NCBI GenBank assembly: GCA_028693165.1
Contig: JAQUVX010000002.1
Coordinates: 62,001 to 126,000 of the forward strand
Reading direction: 5' to 3'
Length of the DNA stretch: 64,000 nt
DNA from: Lachnospiraceae bacterium
Lineage (GTDB): Bacteria; Bacillota; Clostridia; Lachnospirales; Lachnospiraceae
Shown one piece after another: positions 54,381-62,934 of the stretch; position 1 is the first letter of the stretch; the number at the start of each line of letters is the position of its first letter. The notes beneath the pieces were generated by a model, which did no database searches, was not told where the DNA came from, and saw only the letters and a list, made by a program, of their open reading frames with translations. A program made the position numbers and the translations under genes.

Positions 54381-54409
54381 TTGTTTTTTACGAATTATTA
54401 TGCTATAAT
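54381..54409 (+). promoter_or_regulatory. Predicted promoter of the gntR gene
   Basis: TTGTTT (54381-54386), 17 bases, TATAAT (54404-54409). The implied leader of about 160 bases contains a possible 32-codon reading frame (54448-54546) with only a weak ribosome binding site. Confidence 0.5.
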
Positions 54410-54575
54410 TTTTATAAATTCAATAAACATCTACAGGATAGAAGAAAATGGTTTCCTTGACAGTCTTCCTTCCGAGCGTTAGAAGCACTGATATAACACA
54501 GGAGTACATAAAGGAGATAAGCATCAGCTCATTATTGCTTCAATAGAAAAATCATTTCGAAAGGAGATTATCTGA

Positions 54576-55256
54576 ATGGCTAAAGTAAAAGAAACACATA
54601 CATTACTCGTCGATCAAGCATACGAAAGGATTCGCAAAGATCTTTCCAGCAACGTGTTAAAACCAGGTCAGAAAGTTATCTTTCATGACCTCGTGGAACG
54701 CTATGAGATCAGCGAAACCCCCATCAAGCAGGCATTGAACCGCATGGTTGTGGAAGGAATCGTGGAATCCATTCCACGCAAGGGCATGCGGATCAAGCCC
54801 ATCTCGATCCAGGATTACAATGAAACTATGGATATCCGCTATATGCTGGAAAGCTATTTCGCTCCGATCATCATGGAGGCCGTCAACTATCATCCGGAAA
54901 GTCTGGATGAGCTGCAGGCCAACATCAACAAACAATATCGCGCTATCGAAATCGGCACCACCGAGTTGAACGACTTTCTGGAAATCTACAGTGTCGATCA
55001 CGAATTTCACCGAATTTTCCTGAAATGTGCCAATCACAAACGTGCCTTACAGGTATATGACACCATCGGTGCCCACACGTTTTCGTATTTTCTGTACAAT
55101 AAGAAGCCAAAGAGCAAATTAATTGCAGGCGTCGAGGAACACGAGGAGATTCTGAAAGCCTTAAAAGAGCAGAATCTGGATGCACTTCAGAAAGCGATTC
55201 TGCACCACATCGATGGTGCGCGCACCAGCATCAACTATACATTAGAGCGTCTTTAA
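54576..55256 (+). CDS. GntR family regulator, FCD (FadR-type) ligand domain
   Basis: This 226-residue protein has an N-terminal winged helix (about 12-75, with VFHDLVERYEISETPIKQAL-like spacing) and a helical FCD domain. The FCD domain carries metal- or ligand-binding histidines in VDHEFHRIF, EEHEEIL and LHHIDGA. FCD members usually bind organic acids. The gene is divergent from operon A and convergent with operon B, and the same AT-rich palindrome marks both promoters, so it most likely controls both. The start follows AAAGGAG. Confidence 0.92.
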   Translation: MAKVKETHTLLVDQAYERIRKDLSSNVLKPGQKVIFHDLVERYEISETPIKQALNRMVVEGIVESIPRKGMRIKPISIQDYNETMDIRYMLESYFAPIIMEAVNYHPESLDELQANINKQYRAIEIGTTELNDFLEIYSVDHEFHRIFLKCANHKRALQVYDTIGAHTFSYFLYNKKPKSKLIAGVEEHEEILKALKEQNLDALQKAILHHIDGARTSINYTLERL

Positions 55257-55263
55257 AGCAATG

Positions 55264-55289
55264 AAAGGGTCCGTTTTTCGGGCTCTTTC
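55264..55289 (+). terminator. Terminator of the gntR gene
   Basis: A short hairpin AAAGGGTCCG/CGGGCTCTTT with one G-T pair and a T-rich loop and tail, 8 bases after the stop codon. Confidence 0.5.
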
Positions 55290-55300
55290 TCTATGCCGCA

Positions 55301-55338
55301 AAAAATGACCGGAAGGCTTCTCGCTCCCGGTCATTTTT
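55301..55338. terminator. Bidirectional terminator between gntR and operon B
   Basis: Perfect 12-bp arms (AAAAATGACCGG and complement, 55301-55312 and 55327-55338) with a 14-base loop; both ends provide T tracts. Confidence 0.85.
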
Positions 55339-55348
55339 CGATTATCCT

Positions 55349-56329
55349 TTATTTCAGATTCAGTTTTGGCAATACCTCTTTATTTACCAGATTCGGCACC
55401 TTGCCATGCTCGAAATAATCAATGATATTTCTTCCGGCAGTCGCTACCATCAGTGCCTTATCCTCGACTGTACCGGTAGCCATATGCGCCGTCACTACCA
55501 CATTGCGCATTTCCAGCAGCTCCGGTGCAATGTTTGGCTCATGTTCGAAAACATCCAGACCAACACCTGCCAGCTTGCCTGCCTGCAAATGCTTGATCAA
55601 TGCCGGCTCATCAATGATCTGACCACGTCCCTGATTGAACAGATATGCATCGTCCTTCATCATATTCAGTGTCTCTTCATTAATCATATGGAATGACTCA
55701 TCATTCAGCGGTGCATTGATAAATACGGCATCAGAAGTTCTCAGCAGTTCTTCCAGGCTGACCAGTTTTGCTCCACCCAGGAATCCTTCCAGCTCTGCAC
55801 CCACAGAATGTCTGTTGTAGTAAATAATGTTCATGCCAAATGCCAGCAGACGTTTTGCAACGCCACGGCCAATACGGCCCATACCAATCACACCGAGGGT
55901 TTTGCCTCTCAGGGAATGTCCAAGGTTTGCCACAGGTCCCCATGGCAGTCCCGGAATCGTGCGCAGATTATAGTTCGTCTGAGGAATATTTCGCATGGTA
56001 CTTGCAACCAGAACCGCACCAAATTCAGCCGTAACTTCATCTACTGCATGCATGTTAGCCACAACAATACCCTTTTCCGTCGCATACTTCAAGTCAACAT
56101 TGTCAAATCCTTTACCAAATGTGCAGATAATCTTCAAATCCGGCATCGCATCGATCACTTCTTGGTCTACTTTAAATACCGGACATACGATCGCCTCGTA
56201 GTCCTTTGCTGCTGCAATGATCTCAGCACGCGGTTTTTTCTCCTTCGGGCAGTAAATCTCATATCCCAAATCCTGCATTTCCTTCAATCCACTCTCAATC
56301 ATCGGATGGGTAAACAATACTTTTCTCAT
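55349..56329 (-). CDS. D-isomer-specific 2-hydroxyacid dehydrogenase
   Basis: This 326-residue enzyme has the NAD-binding VIGMGRIGRGVAKRLLAFGM. Its catalytic residues are an arginine in FNQGRGQIIDE, a glutamate in DVFEHEPN and a histidine in VTAHMATGT. It interconverts a 2-keto acid and a D-2-hydroxy acid. As the last gene of operon B it could reduce a keto acid from the pathway, whose hydroxy form could then be a substrate for the Etf-linked dehydrogenase of operon A; that link is inference. Confidence 0.92.
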   Translation of the reverse strand: MRKVLFTHPMIESGLKEMQDLGYEIYCPKEKKPRAEIIAAAKDYEAIVCPVFKVDQEVIDAMPDLKIICTFGKGFDNVDLKYATEKGIVVANMHAVDEVTAEFGAVLVASTMRNIPQTNYNLRTIPGLPWGPVANLGHSLRGKTLGVIGMGRIGRGVAKRLLAFGMNIIYYNRHSVGAELEGFLGGAKLVSLEELLRTSDAVFINAPLNDESFHMINEETLNMMKDDAYLFNQGRGQIIDEPALIKHLQAGKLAGVGLDVFEHEPNIAPELLEMRNVVVTAHMATGTVEDKALMVATAGRNIIDYFEHGKVPNLVNKEVLPKLNLK

Positions 56330-56362
56330 TTCAAAGCTTCCTCCTGTTTTTATTTCTCTTTT

Positions 56363-57472
56363 TTAGTGTTCCATCTTATTCTCTTCGTAATATTTCACTG
56401 CACCTGGATGTAACGGCAGACCATTTCTGGATGTCTCACCAGAGGTAGCCGGATCATACTGCTCCATAACCGGAACCAGTTCAACCAATTCGTCCTTGTG
56501 CTCAACGATTGCCTTGGTCATCGCATAAACCAGATCATCCGGAAGATCATTGCTGACGGTAATATTTGCAGAGTTTGTAGCCGTCTTGATCGGATTGTCC
56601 TGTCCACCCCAGCTTTTAGCCGGCATATCTTTTACAACATAACCCAGATCAGCCAACCCTTTCAGCGAATCATCGCTCAACTGCGGGAAGAACATCGTTT
56701 TTGTCAGGGTCAGCTCACTCATAGCCGCCTGTCCCAGTCCAACGATATCGATCGAAACATCAGCTCTGCCCTCTTTCAGCATATCAGCCATCTCATTCGG
56801 CGCAATGTGGTAAACCTGACCGCCCCAGGAAGTGATATCATCATAGTTCACACCCATAATATTAAGAAGCTGGCTTGCGCCCAACTCTCCTGCTGAACCG
56901 CTTGCTTTCGTTACCAGATTGAACGGGATCTTCTGTGCCACTAAATCTTCCAATGTATTAACACCCGCTTTTTTCTGAAACTCATCTGTAAACATGATCA
57001 GATAGTATGCATAATCGGTTCCACCCAGAATTGATGAAACATTCTTAACCGGCTCAATGCCGTCCTGATATTTTCCTTCTACCAGCAATTTATTGGAAAT
57101 ATTGATTCCCTCACCCATATCGCACTCGCCAGCCTCAACCAAAAGCGTTCCCGCAGGACCACCGGACGAAATCGGAGATGTCTCAACAGACCATCCTTCT
57201 GGCAGGTACTTATTCATAACCTGTGCCAATGCCGCGGTTCTCGCATACGCCGTGGACCCAACAGACTGTGAAGCGAAAGAAAGTGTTTTGGGTTCCATGC
57301 CTCCTGCAGGTGCCGCCGCTTCTGCCGCTGTACTTTCCTCGGCCTTGGTATCTACCGGTGCTGCTTCTGTTTTCGCTGGAGCTTCTGCCGGCTTAGACGA
57401 ACCACATCCAGTCAGCATACCGGTCACCATTGCTGCTGCCATTGCAAGTGCTGCTAATCTTCTTGATTTCAT
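56363..57472 (-). CDS. TAXI family TRAP transporter solute-binding lipoprotein
   Basis: This 369-residue lipoprotein has the lipobox MLTGCG near residue 22 and an A/E/P/T-rich linker. The TAXI body follows (LSFASQSVGSTAYARTAALAQVMNKYL, EVSPISSGGPAGTLLV-like segment, GLGQAAMSELTL). It captures a carboxylate outside the cell for the fused TRAP permease, which is encoded in operon A on the other side of gntR. The start ATG 57472 follows AGGAGG at 7 bases. Confidence 0.92.
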   Translation of the reverse strand: MKSRRLAALAMAAAMVTGMLTGCGSSKPAEAPAKTEAAPVDTKAEESTAAEAAAPAGGMEPKTLSFASQSVGSTAYARTAALAQVMNKYLPEGWSVETSPISSGGPAGTLLVEAGECDMGEGINISNKLLVEGKYQDGIEPVKNVSSILGGTDYAYYLIMFTDEFQKKAGVNTLEDLVAQKIPFNLVTKASGSAGELGASQLLNIMGVNYDDITSWGGQVYHIAPNEMADMLKEGRADVSIDIVGLGQAAMSELTLTKTMFFPQLSDDSLKGLADLGYVVKDMPAKSWGGQDNPIKTATNSANITVSNDLPDDLVYAMTKAIVEHKDELVELVPVMEQYDPATSGETSRNGLPLHPGAVKYYEENKMEH

Positions 57473-57503
57473 AAGACTTCCTCCTATATGATATGTGCTC
57501 AAT

Positions 57504-57932
57504 TTATTTTTTCATTTCATGGCGAATCGCATCTACGCCCAACAGGTAGCAGTTAATTCCAAACCCGCATATTACACCGGTACAATTCTTACCCGGCACC
57601 GTCGGCTCTCCGGTCTTTAAAATGTTAACCAGATGAACCTCAACCGTAGGAATGTCTACCGTTCCCAACGTTACTCTGATCGCATGACTGTACTGAGTAA
57701 ATGGCCCCGGATTAATAATGATTCCATCGTATACTTCCTCAGCCTCCTGGATCTTATCCACGATCTCTCCCTCATGGTTGCTCTGGAATGCATCTACCTG
57801 GATATCATATCCGGCTGCATATTCCTTCACCTGTTCAACGATGTACTCCAGCCCTTTGCCCCCATACAGGCTGGGATCACGTTTGCCGATGCGGTTCAGA
57901 TTAGCACCATTAATCAGCAAAATCTTTCCCAT
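57504..57932 (-). CDS. aroQ: Type II 3-dehydroquinate dehydratase family protein
   Basis: This 142-residue protein has the AroQ motifs LLINGANLNRIG, QSNHEGEIVDKI, IINPGPFTQYSHAIR and VEVHLVNI. The usual INPGAYTHTS is changed to INPGPFTQYS, so specificity may differ. AroQ normally dehydrates 3-dehydroquinate in the shikimate pathway. Here it is in a catabolic operon between a KduD-like dehydrogenase and a TAXI protein, so breakdown of a quinate-like or other cyclic or keto-acid substrate is more likely than biosynthesis. Confidence 0.85.
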   Translation of the reverse strand: MGKILLINGANLNRIGKRDPSLYGGKGLEYIVEQVKEYAAGYDIQVDAFQSNHEGEIVDKIQEAEEVYDGIIINPGPFTQYSHAIRVTLGTVDIPTVEVHLVNILKTGEPTVPGKNCTGVICGFGINCYLLGVDAIRHEMKK

Positions 57933-57961
57933 TTTTCTTTCTCCTCCTTTTCTTTTTATCC

Positions 57962-58717
57962 CTATCTTCCCAGATATCCGCCATCAACGGTGATAATCGC
58001 ACCATTAAGATAATCAGATGCCTTCGAAGCTAAAAATACGACCGGACCCTTCATATCTTCTTCCGTTCCCCATCTTCCCTGAGGAATTCGTTTCAAAATT
58101 TCATCGTTTCGGCTGGTATCATTCAAGATCGCCGTGTTCATGACTGTAGCCATGTAACCTGGTGCCAAAGCATTCACATTGATGTTCTTGCCTGCCCATT
58201 CATTAGCAAATGCTTTTGTAATCTGAGCGACACCGCCTTTGCTCGCCGCATAGGCTGGAACCGTGTAGCCGCCAAAATAGCTCAGCATAGAAGCAATGTT
58301 AATGATCTTACCGCCGCCGTTTGCCATATAATGCTGTGCTGCCAGCTGACAGAGGCGAAACACCGAAGTCAGGTTGATGTTGAGCACGAAATCCCAGTCT
58401 TCTTTCGGGAACTCTTCACTCTTATGACGCTTTTGTACGCCTGCTGCATTGACAATAATATCCAGACCGCGCATCGCGGAAACACTCTTGTGAAATGCAT
58501 TTACCAGGGATTCCTCATCCCCAAGATTTGCTACCACACCGTGGCACTTGAAACCTCTGTCTGTAAATTCTTTTACCACATCCGGGGTCTTCTTTGAAAT
58601 GTCGATAATCGTCACTTCCGCCCCATTCTCCATCAGGCCTTCTGCCATCCCGTGTGCAAGCCCCTGAGCTGCCCCGGTTACAATCGCTTTCTTGCCTGTG
58701 ATATCAAACATATTCAT
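57962..58717 (-). CDS. kduD: SDR family dehydrogenase, KduD-like
   Basis: This 251-residue short-chain dehydrogenase has the Rossmann motif TGAAQGLAHGMA, NAAGV, the catalytic serine in IASMLSY, YAASKGG with the tyrosine-lysine pair, and the C-terminus GRWGTEEDMKGPVVFLASKASDYLNG. The C-terminus closely follows 2-deoxy-D-gluconate 3-dehydrogenase (KduD). With the isomerase gene 41 bases upstream, it could reduce a diketo acid to 2-keto-3-deoxygluconate or act on a related compound. Confidence 0.87.
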   Translation of the reverse strand: MNMFDITGKKAIVTGAAQGLAHGMAEGLMENGAEVTIIDISKKTPDVVKEFTDRGFKCHGVVANLGDEESLVNAFHKSVSAMRGLDIIVNAAGVQKRHKSEEFPKEDWDFVLNINLTSVFRLCQLAAQHYMANGGGKIINIASMLSYFGGYTVPAYAASKGGVAQITKAFANEWAGKNINVNALAPGYMATVMNTAILNDTSRNDEILKRIPQGRWGTEEDMKGPVVFLASKASDYLNGAIITVDGGYLGR

Positions 58718-58758
58718 CTGACTTCTTCCTTTCCGATCTGTCGTAAACTGCTAAACCA

Positions 58759-59559
58759 TCACGTATTCGCATACACCGGATCCAGCACTGCCAGATCATA
58801 ACGTCTGCTCGCGTGGGAATGAGCTGCAAGAACCCAGAAATAAGTATTTTGTGTTCCCGGAGAAGCTACGGTCGGATGATAGCCAACCGGTGCGAGAATC
58901 ATGCTTCCGCTTTGTACGGTATGAGCCACGATGTCTTCTACCTCCCCACTCTTCAGATAGCTGACATGAAAACCAAACTTTGGTGCATCCATATCAAAGT
59001 AACAATATACCTCTTCCAGATCTTTCTCATGCTGATGCGGCGGCCAGCTTGTCCATGCGCCATTTCCGCCCCAGGTCAGCCCACACAACAGCCTGGAAGC
59101 TTCGATCTCCGGGTTCAGAGTAAAGAATACTTCACGCTGTCCGACGCCATGTCCGTGAATCTGATGAATCTCCCCCAACGGAAGCTCTTTATCAAACTTT
59201 CGCACAAATGGTGTCCCGTAGCCTTCGCACGGCGCTCCGCCGATATAGAAGATACAGTCCTCCAATGCCTCGATCTTGGCTGTCATCTTCCCTATGATAT
59301 AGAAGGAATCTAATTTTACCAAGGTTTCCTCAAATACACTACAGGAAACTTTTACCATTCCCTTTAACAGAACCGCATTCATCTCCAGCTCACCGGACTC
59401 TAACTCAAACTTGTTTCCCTTGTTCAGATTCAAGCGGTAAATATGCGCAACCTGACAATCCTGCGCCCCCGGCTGAATGCATTTATGAAGGCCTTCTATC
59501 TCTGGCGAGATAATATCCCATCCTTCCATCCTTTTTTTGTTTTCCTGATTTGAAATCAT
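58759..59559 (-). CDS. KduI/IolB family isomerase
   Basis: This 266-residue bicupin protein has a metal site in WPPHQHEKDLEEVYCYFDM (two histidines and a glutamate) and a later histidine in PVGYHPTVASPG. The family includes 5-keto-4-deoxyuronate isomerase (KduI) and 5-deoxyglucuronate isomerase (IolB). The length and the PPHQH motif resemble IolB, while the operon partner KduD favours KduI chemistry, so the two cannot be separated by sequence here. It is the first gene of operon B, with a promoter and palindrome about 70-110 bases upstream. Confidence 0.85.
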   Translation of the reverse strand: MISNQENKKRMEGWDIISPEIEGLHKCIQPGAQDCQVAHIYRLNLNKGNKFELESGELEMNAVLLKGMVKVSCSVFEETLVKLDSFYIIGKMTAKIEALEDCIFYIGGAPCEGYGTPFVRKFDKELPLGEIHQIHGHGVGQREVFFTLNPEIEASRLLCGLTWGGNGAWTSWPPHQHEKDLEEVYCYFDMDAPKFGFHVSYLKSGEVEDIVAHTVQSGSMILAPVGYHPTVASPGTQNTYFWVLAAHSHASRRYDLAVLDPVYANT

Positions 59560-59628
59560 ACATCCACCTTTCCCTTTATGATTTTTGACTAATTTTTCTG
59601 TATTTTCGCCTCATCTGTTGTTAAAATT

Positions 59629-59657
59629 ACTATATCATAAAAACTTAAATAATTCAA
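59629..59657 (-). promoter_or_regulatory. Promoter of operon B
   Basis: TTGAAT (59657-59652), 17 bases, TATAGT (59634-59629). The palindromic operator abuts the -35. Confidence 0.7.
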
Positions 59658-59658
59658 T

Positions 59659-59670
59659 ATAAAATTTTAT
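59659..59670. promoter_or_regulatory. GntR operator at operon B
   Basis: ATAAAATTTTAT is a perfect palindrome sharing its 12 bases with the centre of the 18-bp palindrome at 54340-54357. It is 1 base from the -35 box of operon B. Confidence 0.6.
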
Positions 59671-59716
59671 TTAATAATGATTATATTTTTATGTTTGTAT
59701 ATTTAGATTTTTTGGT

Positions 59717-59753
59717 GTGAAAGCCAGTCGTTTTTTAACCGACTGGCTTTCAC
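59717..59753. repeat. 14-bp perfect hairpin in the intergenic region
   Basis: GTGAAAGCCAGTCG pairs with its complement at 59740-59753 around a T-rich 9-base loop. There is no T tract after the stem on either strand, so it may be a weak terminator for the DUF1667 operon or a processing site. Confidence 0.6.
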
Positions 59754-59779
59754 TAATTTACGAGAATATTATATTTTGT

Positions 59780-59820
59780 AAGCACCAGATATGGGTACAT
59801 CCCTGATGTGGTCACTCTTT
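59780..59820 (+). ncRNA. Second copy of the 40-base conserved element
   Basis: It matches 32966-33005, with both flanks strongly conserved (left CAGATAT region, right GATGTGGTCACTCTTT) and a variable centre that still forms a small hairpin. It lies between the operon B promoter and the convergent end of the DUF1667 gene. No terminator follows it here, and a plus-strand promoter (TTTCAC-N16-TATATT) is only weak. The strand is assigned from the first copy. Confidence 0.45.
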
Positions 59821-59866
59821 CACAGTCGCAAACATCTGTCTGCTACATCTAACACGGCAACCGCCC

Positions 59867-60229
59867 TTATTTCACCGCAACCCCTTTCGTCACAATCACA
59901 TCGCTCTCATACCCAAGAATATTTTGAATCACCACCGTCCCGGCCACAACCGGAGCTTTCACAGACGCCTTCCGGATCTCCGCCATGGCATTCAATATTT
60001 CTTTCTTCGGAATCGGATTCGTTAATCGCACGCTGGCAAGCGGCAGCTCGCCGCCCTCCACGAGCACCGAGGTCGCGATATTTCTCTGCGGGTCGGTCAG
60101 CTCCTGTCTGACATATGCTTCCCCCTTCGGGCAGGCCGCTCCGGTCAGGGAACGGACTTTTCCATCCTCAATCTCTGCCTCGATCTCGCATCCATTCGGG
60201 CAGATGATGCATGTAAACTCTCTTAACAT
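59867..60229 (-). CDS. DUF1667 protein (partner of GlpA/GlpB-like flavoproteins)
   Basis: This 120-residue protein is of the DUF1667 family. Cysteines in FTCIICPNGCEIEAEI and GAACPKGEAYV form a likely iron-sulfur site, like the N-terminus of molybdopterin oxidoreductases, followed by SVRLTNPIPKKEILNAM. In Firmicutes this small protein is encoded with two FAD proteins related to anaerobic glycerol-3-phosphate dehydrogenase and probably passes electrons between them. Its ATG overlaps the previous gene by 7 bases. Confidence 0.87.
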   Translation of the reverse strand: MLREFTCIICPNGCEIEAEIEDGKVRSLTGAACPKGEAYVRQELTDPQRNIATSVLVEGGELPLASVRLTNPIPKKEILNAMAEIRKASVKAPVVAGTVVIQNILGYESDVIVTKGVAVK

Positions 60230-61458
60230 TCCACCATCACCTCCAGCTTATCTTTTGTTGTGATCTTCTCAGCCTTTACCCGGACCTGAATCATCTCTGC
60301 CGGAAGCGCTTTCTTCATCTTCTTGGAAGCGATCTCCACTCCGCCCTGGCGCACGACAATCCGGCAGTCTCTGATCAGACTGCGCACACGCATGGACAGG
60401 CAGATGTCCTGATCACCGCTGATCTTCTGTGGAATCGTATGGCCGATGTGGCTGTCTGCCGTCACCTCGATCGGGCACTCCGGCAGGCTGCCTTGCTTCA
60501 CGTACTCGGCAGCAGAATCCGCCAGTTTCTCCGCCTCCATGGAAACGAAGTCCACGAGATCATGCACATACAGCACGTTGCCCGCCGCAAAGATTCCGTC
60601 CACACTGGTCTGAAAATGTTCATCCACCACTGCACCGCGCGTCCGGTTGTCCAGCTTCACGCCCGCATCGATCGACAATTCATTTTCCGGGAGAAGTCCT
60701 ACCGAAAGGATCAGGGTATCGCAGCTATATTCTTTTTCCGTTCCCGGAATCGGTTTAAAATGTTCATCCACTTCAGACACGGTCACGCCGGTCAGTCTGG
60801 AATTTCCATGAATGTCGGTCACGGTATGGCTTAAATAAAGCGGGATATCATAGTCATTCAGGCACTGCTCAATGTTTCTCGGAAGACCGCTCGGAATTGG
60901 CTGAATCTCGAAGACAGCCTGCACATGGGCGCCTTCCAGCGTCAGGCGGCGCGCCATGATCATGCCAATATCGCCGGAACCAAGGATCACGACTTCTTTG
61001 GCCGGCATCCGGTTGTACAGATTCATATAAGCCTGCGCAACGCCTGCGGTAAATACGCCTGCCGGGCGTTCCCCCGGAATTCCCAGAGCGCCTCTTGTAC
61101 GCTCACGGCAGCCCATGGTCAGAATAATCGCCTTCGCCTGAAACTGCATCAGACCCTTTCTGGATGCGGCTGTTACCACCTTATCCTCCGATATTTCCAG
61201 CACTGTGGTGTCTGTCATATATAGGATCTGGTTCTCAACCACCTCATCGATAAAACGCTGCGCATACTCCGGGCCGCTGAGTGTCGTCTTGAAACGGGCC
61301 AGGCCAAATCCATCATGGATGCACTGGCGCAAAATTCCGCCAAGCTGTTTCTCTCGTTCCAGAATCAAAATATCCTGTATCCCTTTTTCATGTAATTCAA
61401 CTGCAGCAGCCAGACCGGCCGGGCCGCCGCCGATGATAATAACCTCTCTTTTTTCCAT
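60223..61458 (-). CDS. FAD/NAD(P)-dependent oxidoreductase (GlpB-like partner)
   Basis: This 411-residue pyridine nucleotide-disulfide-type flavoprotein has the FAD motif IIGGGPAGLAAAVEL at the N-terminus, LGGILRQCIHDGFG, a second Rossmann motif VILGSGDIGMIMARRL near residue 157 and the ATG-like TSVDGIFAAGNVLYVHDLVD. It probably links NAD(H) to the DUF1667 protein and the GlpA-like dehydrogenase. It begins 2 bases after the upstream gene ends, so the three are one transcript. Confidence 0.88.
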   Translation of the reverse strand: MEKREVIIIGGGPAGLAAAVELHEKGIQDILILEREKQLGGILRQCIHDGFGLARFKTTLSGPEYAQRFIDEVVENQILYMTDTTVLEISEDKVVTAASRKGLMQFQAKAIILTMGCRERTRGALGIPGERPAGVFTAGVAQAYMNLYNRMPAKEVVILGSGDIGMIMARRLTLEGAHVQAVFEIQPIPSGLPRNIEQCLNDYDIPLYLSHTVTDIHGNSRLTGVTVSEVDEHFKPIPGTEKEYSCDTLILSVGLLPENELSIDAGVKLDNRTRGAVVDEHFQTSVDGIFAAGNVLYVHDLVDFVSMEAEKLADSAAEYVKQGSLPECPIEVTADSHIGHTIPQKISGDQDICLSMRVRSLIRDCRIVVRQGGVEIASKKMKKALPAEMIQVRVKAEKITTKDKLEVMVEC

Positions 61459-61460
61459 CT

Positions 61461-62918
61461 TTAAGCCTCCTCCCGCACCTTTCCCATGATCACTTGAGAA
61501 CCCTGACGTGCATACAGTACCTCGGTCTCATTCTTGCCAAGCTCCTCCTCAATCATCTGCTCCAGCCGCATCTGGCAATAGCCGCCCTGACAGCGTCCCA
61601 TCATGGAACGGGTACGGTATTTTATACCTGCCATCGTGCTGACTCCCAGCGGATTGTGAATCGCCTGAAGAATCTCCGCTCTGGTCACCTTTTCACAACG
61701 GCAGATCACTTCGCCATAATCCGGGTTCTCCTGAATCAGCTTCGCTTTTTCTTCGATGCTCAGCTTCTCAAACCGAACGATGCCCTTGCGGTGCGGATCA
61801 AAGGCCGGATTTTCTTTCAGCGCTTCCCGCTCCTTCATCAGCGCAATCGCATGGCGCGCAATCGGAACCGCCGCGGTAAGTCCCGGGGATTCAATGCCCA
61901 TCAGATTGATCGCGTGAGGCGCCAGATCATCCCGGATTTCAATCTTGAAATCCTGAATCACGCCCTGCTCATCCACCCATTTCGGAAGAATTCCGGAATA
62001 GTTGCGGATGTAATCCGCCTTATTGATATGCGGCCATAGCCGGGATGCACTCTCGGCCAGATAATCCATGTTCTTCTGCGGAACACCATAGTAGGTAAAA
62101 TCACTTACCATGTCTGCATTTGGCCCGATCGTCACGTTTCCGTCGATGGTATTGGTCACATGAATTCCCATGTAGGTGTTGCTCGGAACCGGATAAACCG
62201 GCATCGGAAGCAGCGGGCCGGTGCGTTTGTCCAGAATGATATAATCGCCCTTGGAGCCGATGATCCTGTAGCCTCTGATCCCCAGCAGATCCGAGATCGT
62301 TCCGCAGCCAAGACCAGCCGCGTTCACTACCCAGCGGCAGAAATATTCCCCCTGCGTGGTCGTCAGCTTATAGTAATCCTCCTCCCACGCGATCGCAGTC
62401 ACCTCATGGTCAAAATAGTAATCGGCTCCGTTCTGATGCGCATTCTCTGCCAGTGCGATTGTATAATGAAACGGCTCCAGAATTCCGCTGTTTCTTGAAA
62501 ACATGGCAAATTTCCCGACCACAGCCGGAACCAGCTCATGGAGCTGCTTTTCGTCGATCAGTTCCAGATTGACTGCACCATTTTTCTCGCCCTGGGCCAT
62601 GGTGCGTTTCAGCGTCGCCATGTCCTCCTTGGTATTTCCCACCAGAACTTTGCCGCAGCGCAGGAACGGAAAGTCCAGCTCCTCGGAAAGTTGTCCCATC
62701 ATTTTGTTGCCTTCCACGCACAGCTTTGCCTTTAATGTGCCGGTGTCGTATGCAAATCCGCCGTGCACCACCGCAGAATTGCGCCCACTCGTCTCATAGC
62801 AGACATCCAGATTCTTTTCCAGAACCCCGATCTTCAGCTGATAACGCGACATTTCTCTGGCGATTGCACTTCCGATCATCCCGCCACCGATAATCAATAC
62901 ATCGTATAATTGTTTCAT
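61461..62918 (-). CDS. GlpA-like FAD-dependent dehydrogenase with [2Fe-2S] (BFD) domain
   Basis: This 485-residue protein has a DAO-type FAD domain (about 1-365, VLIIGGGMIGSAIAREMSRY). The C-terminal BFD-like domain (about 405-460) has cysteines in ICRCEKVTRAEI and GRCQGGYCQMR for a [2Fe-2S] cluster. This is the domain order of anaerobic glycerol-3-phosphate dehydrogenase GlpA, but relatives act on other hydroxy acids such as 2-hydroxyglutarate. The start has AGGAGG 5 bases upstream. It is the first gene of the trio, behind a promoter with twin operators. Confidence 0.9.
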   Translation of the reverse strand: MKQLYDVLIIGGGMIGSAIAREMSRYQLKIGVLEKNLDVCYETSGRNSAVVHGGFAYDTGTLKAKLCVEGNKMMGQLSEELDFPFLRCGKVLVGNTKEDMATLKRTMAQGEKNGAVNLELIDEKQLHELVPAVVGKFAMFSRNSGILEPFHYTIALAENAHQNGADYYFDHEVTAIAWEEDYYKLTTTQGEYFCRWVVNAAGLGCGTISDLLGIRGYRIIGSKGDYIILDKRTGPLLPMPVYPVPSNTYMGIHVTNTIDGNVTIGPNADMVSDFTYYGVPQKNMDYLAESASRLWPHINKADYIRNYSGILPKWVDEQGVIQDFKIEIRDDLAPHAINLMGIESPGLTAAVPIARHAIALMKEREALKENPAFDPHRKGIVRFEKLSIEEKAKLIQENPDYGEVICRCEKVTRAEILQAIHNPLGVSTMAGIKYRTRSMMGRCQGGYCQMRLEQMIEEELGKNETEVLYARQGSQVIMGKVREEA

Positions 62919-62934
62919 CCGTTCCTCCTTCTTA

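Noticed and set aside
59717..59753. Hairpin as a definite rho-independent terminator
   Set aside because: The stem is perfect but neither strand has a T tract after it, so it is listed only as a repeat.
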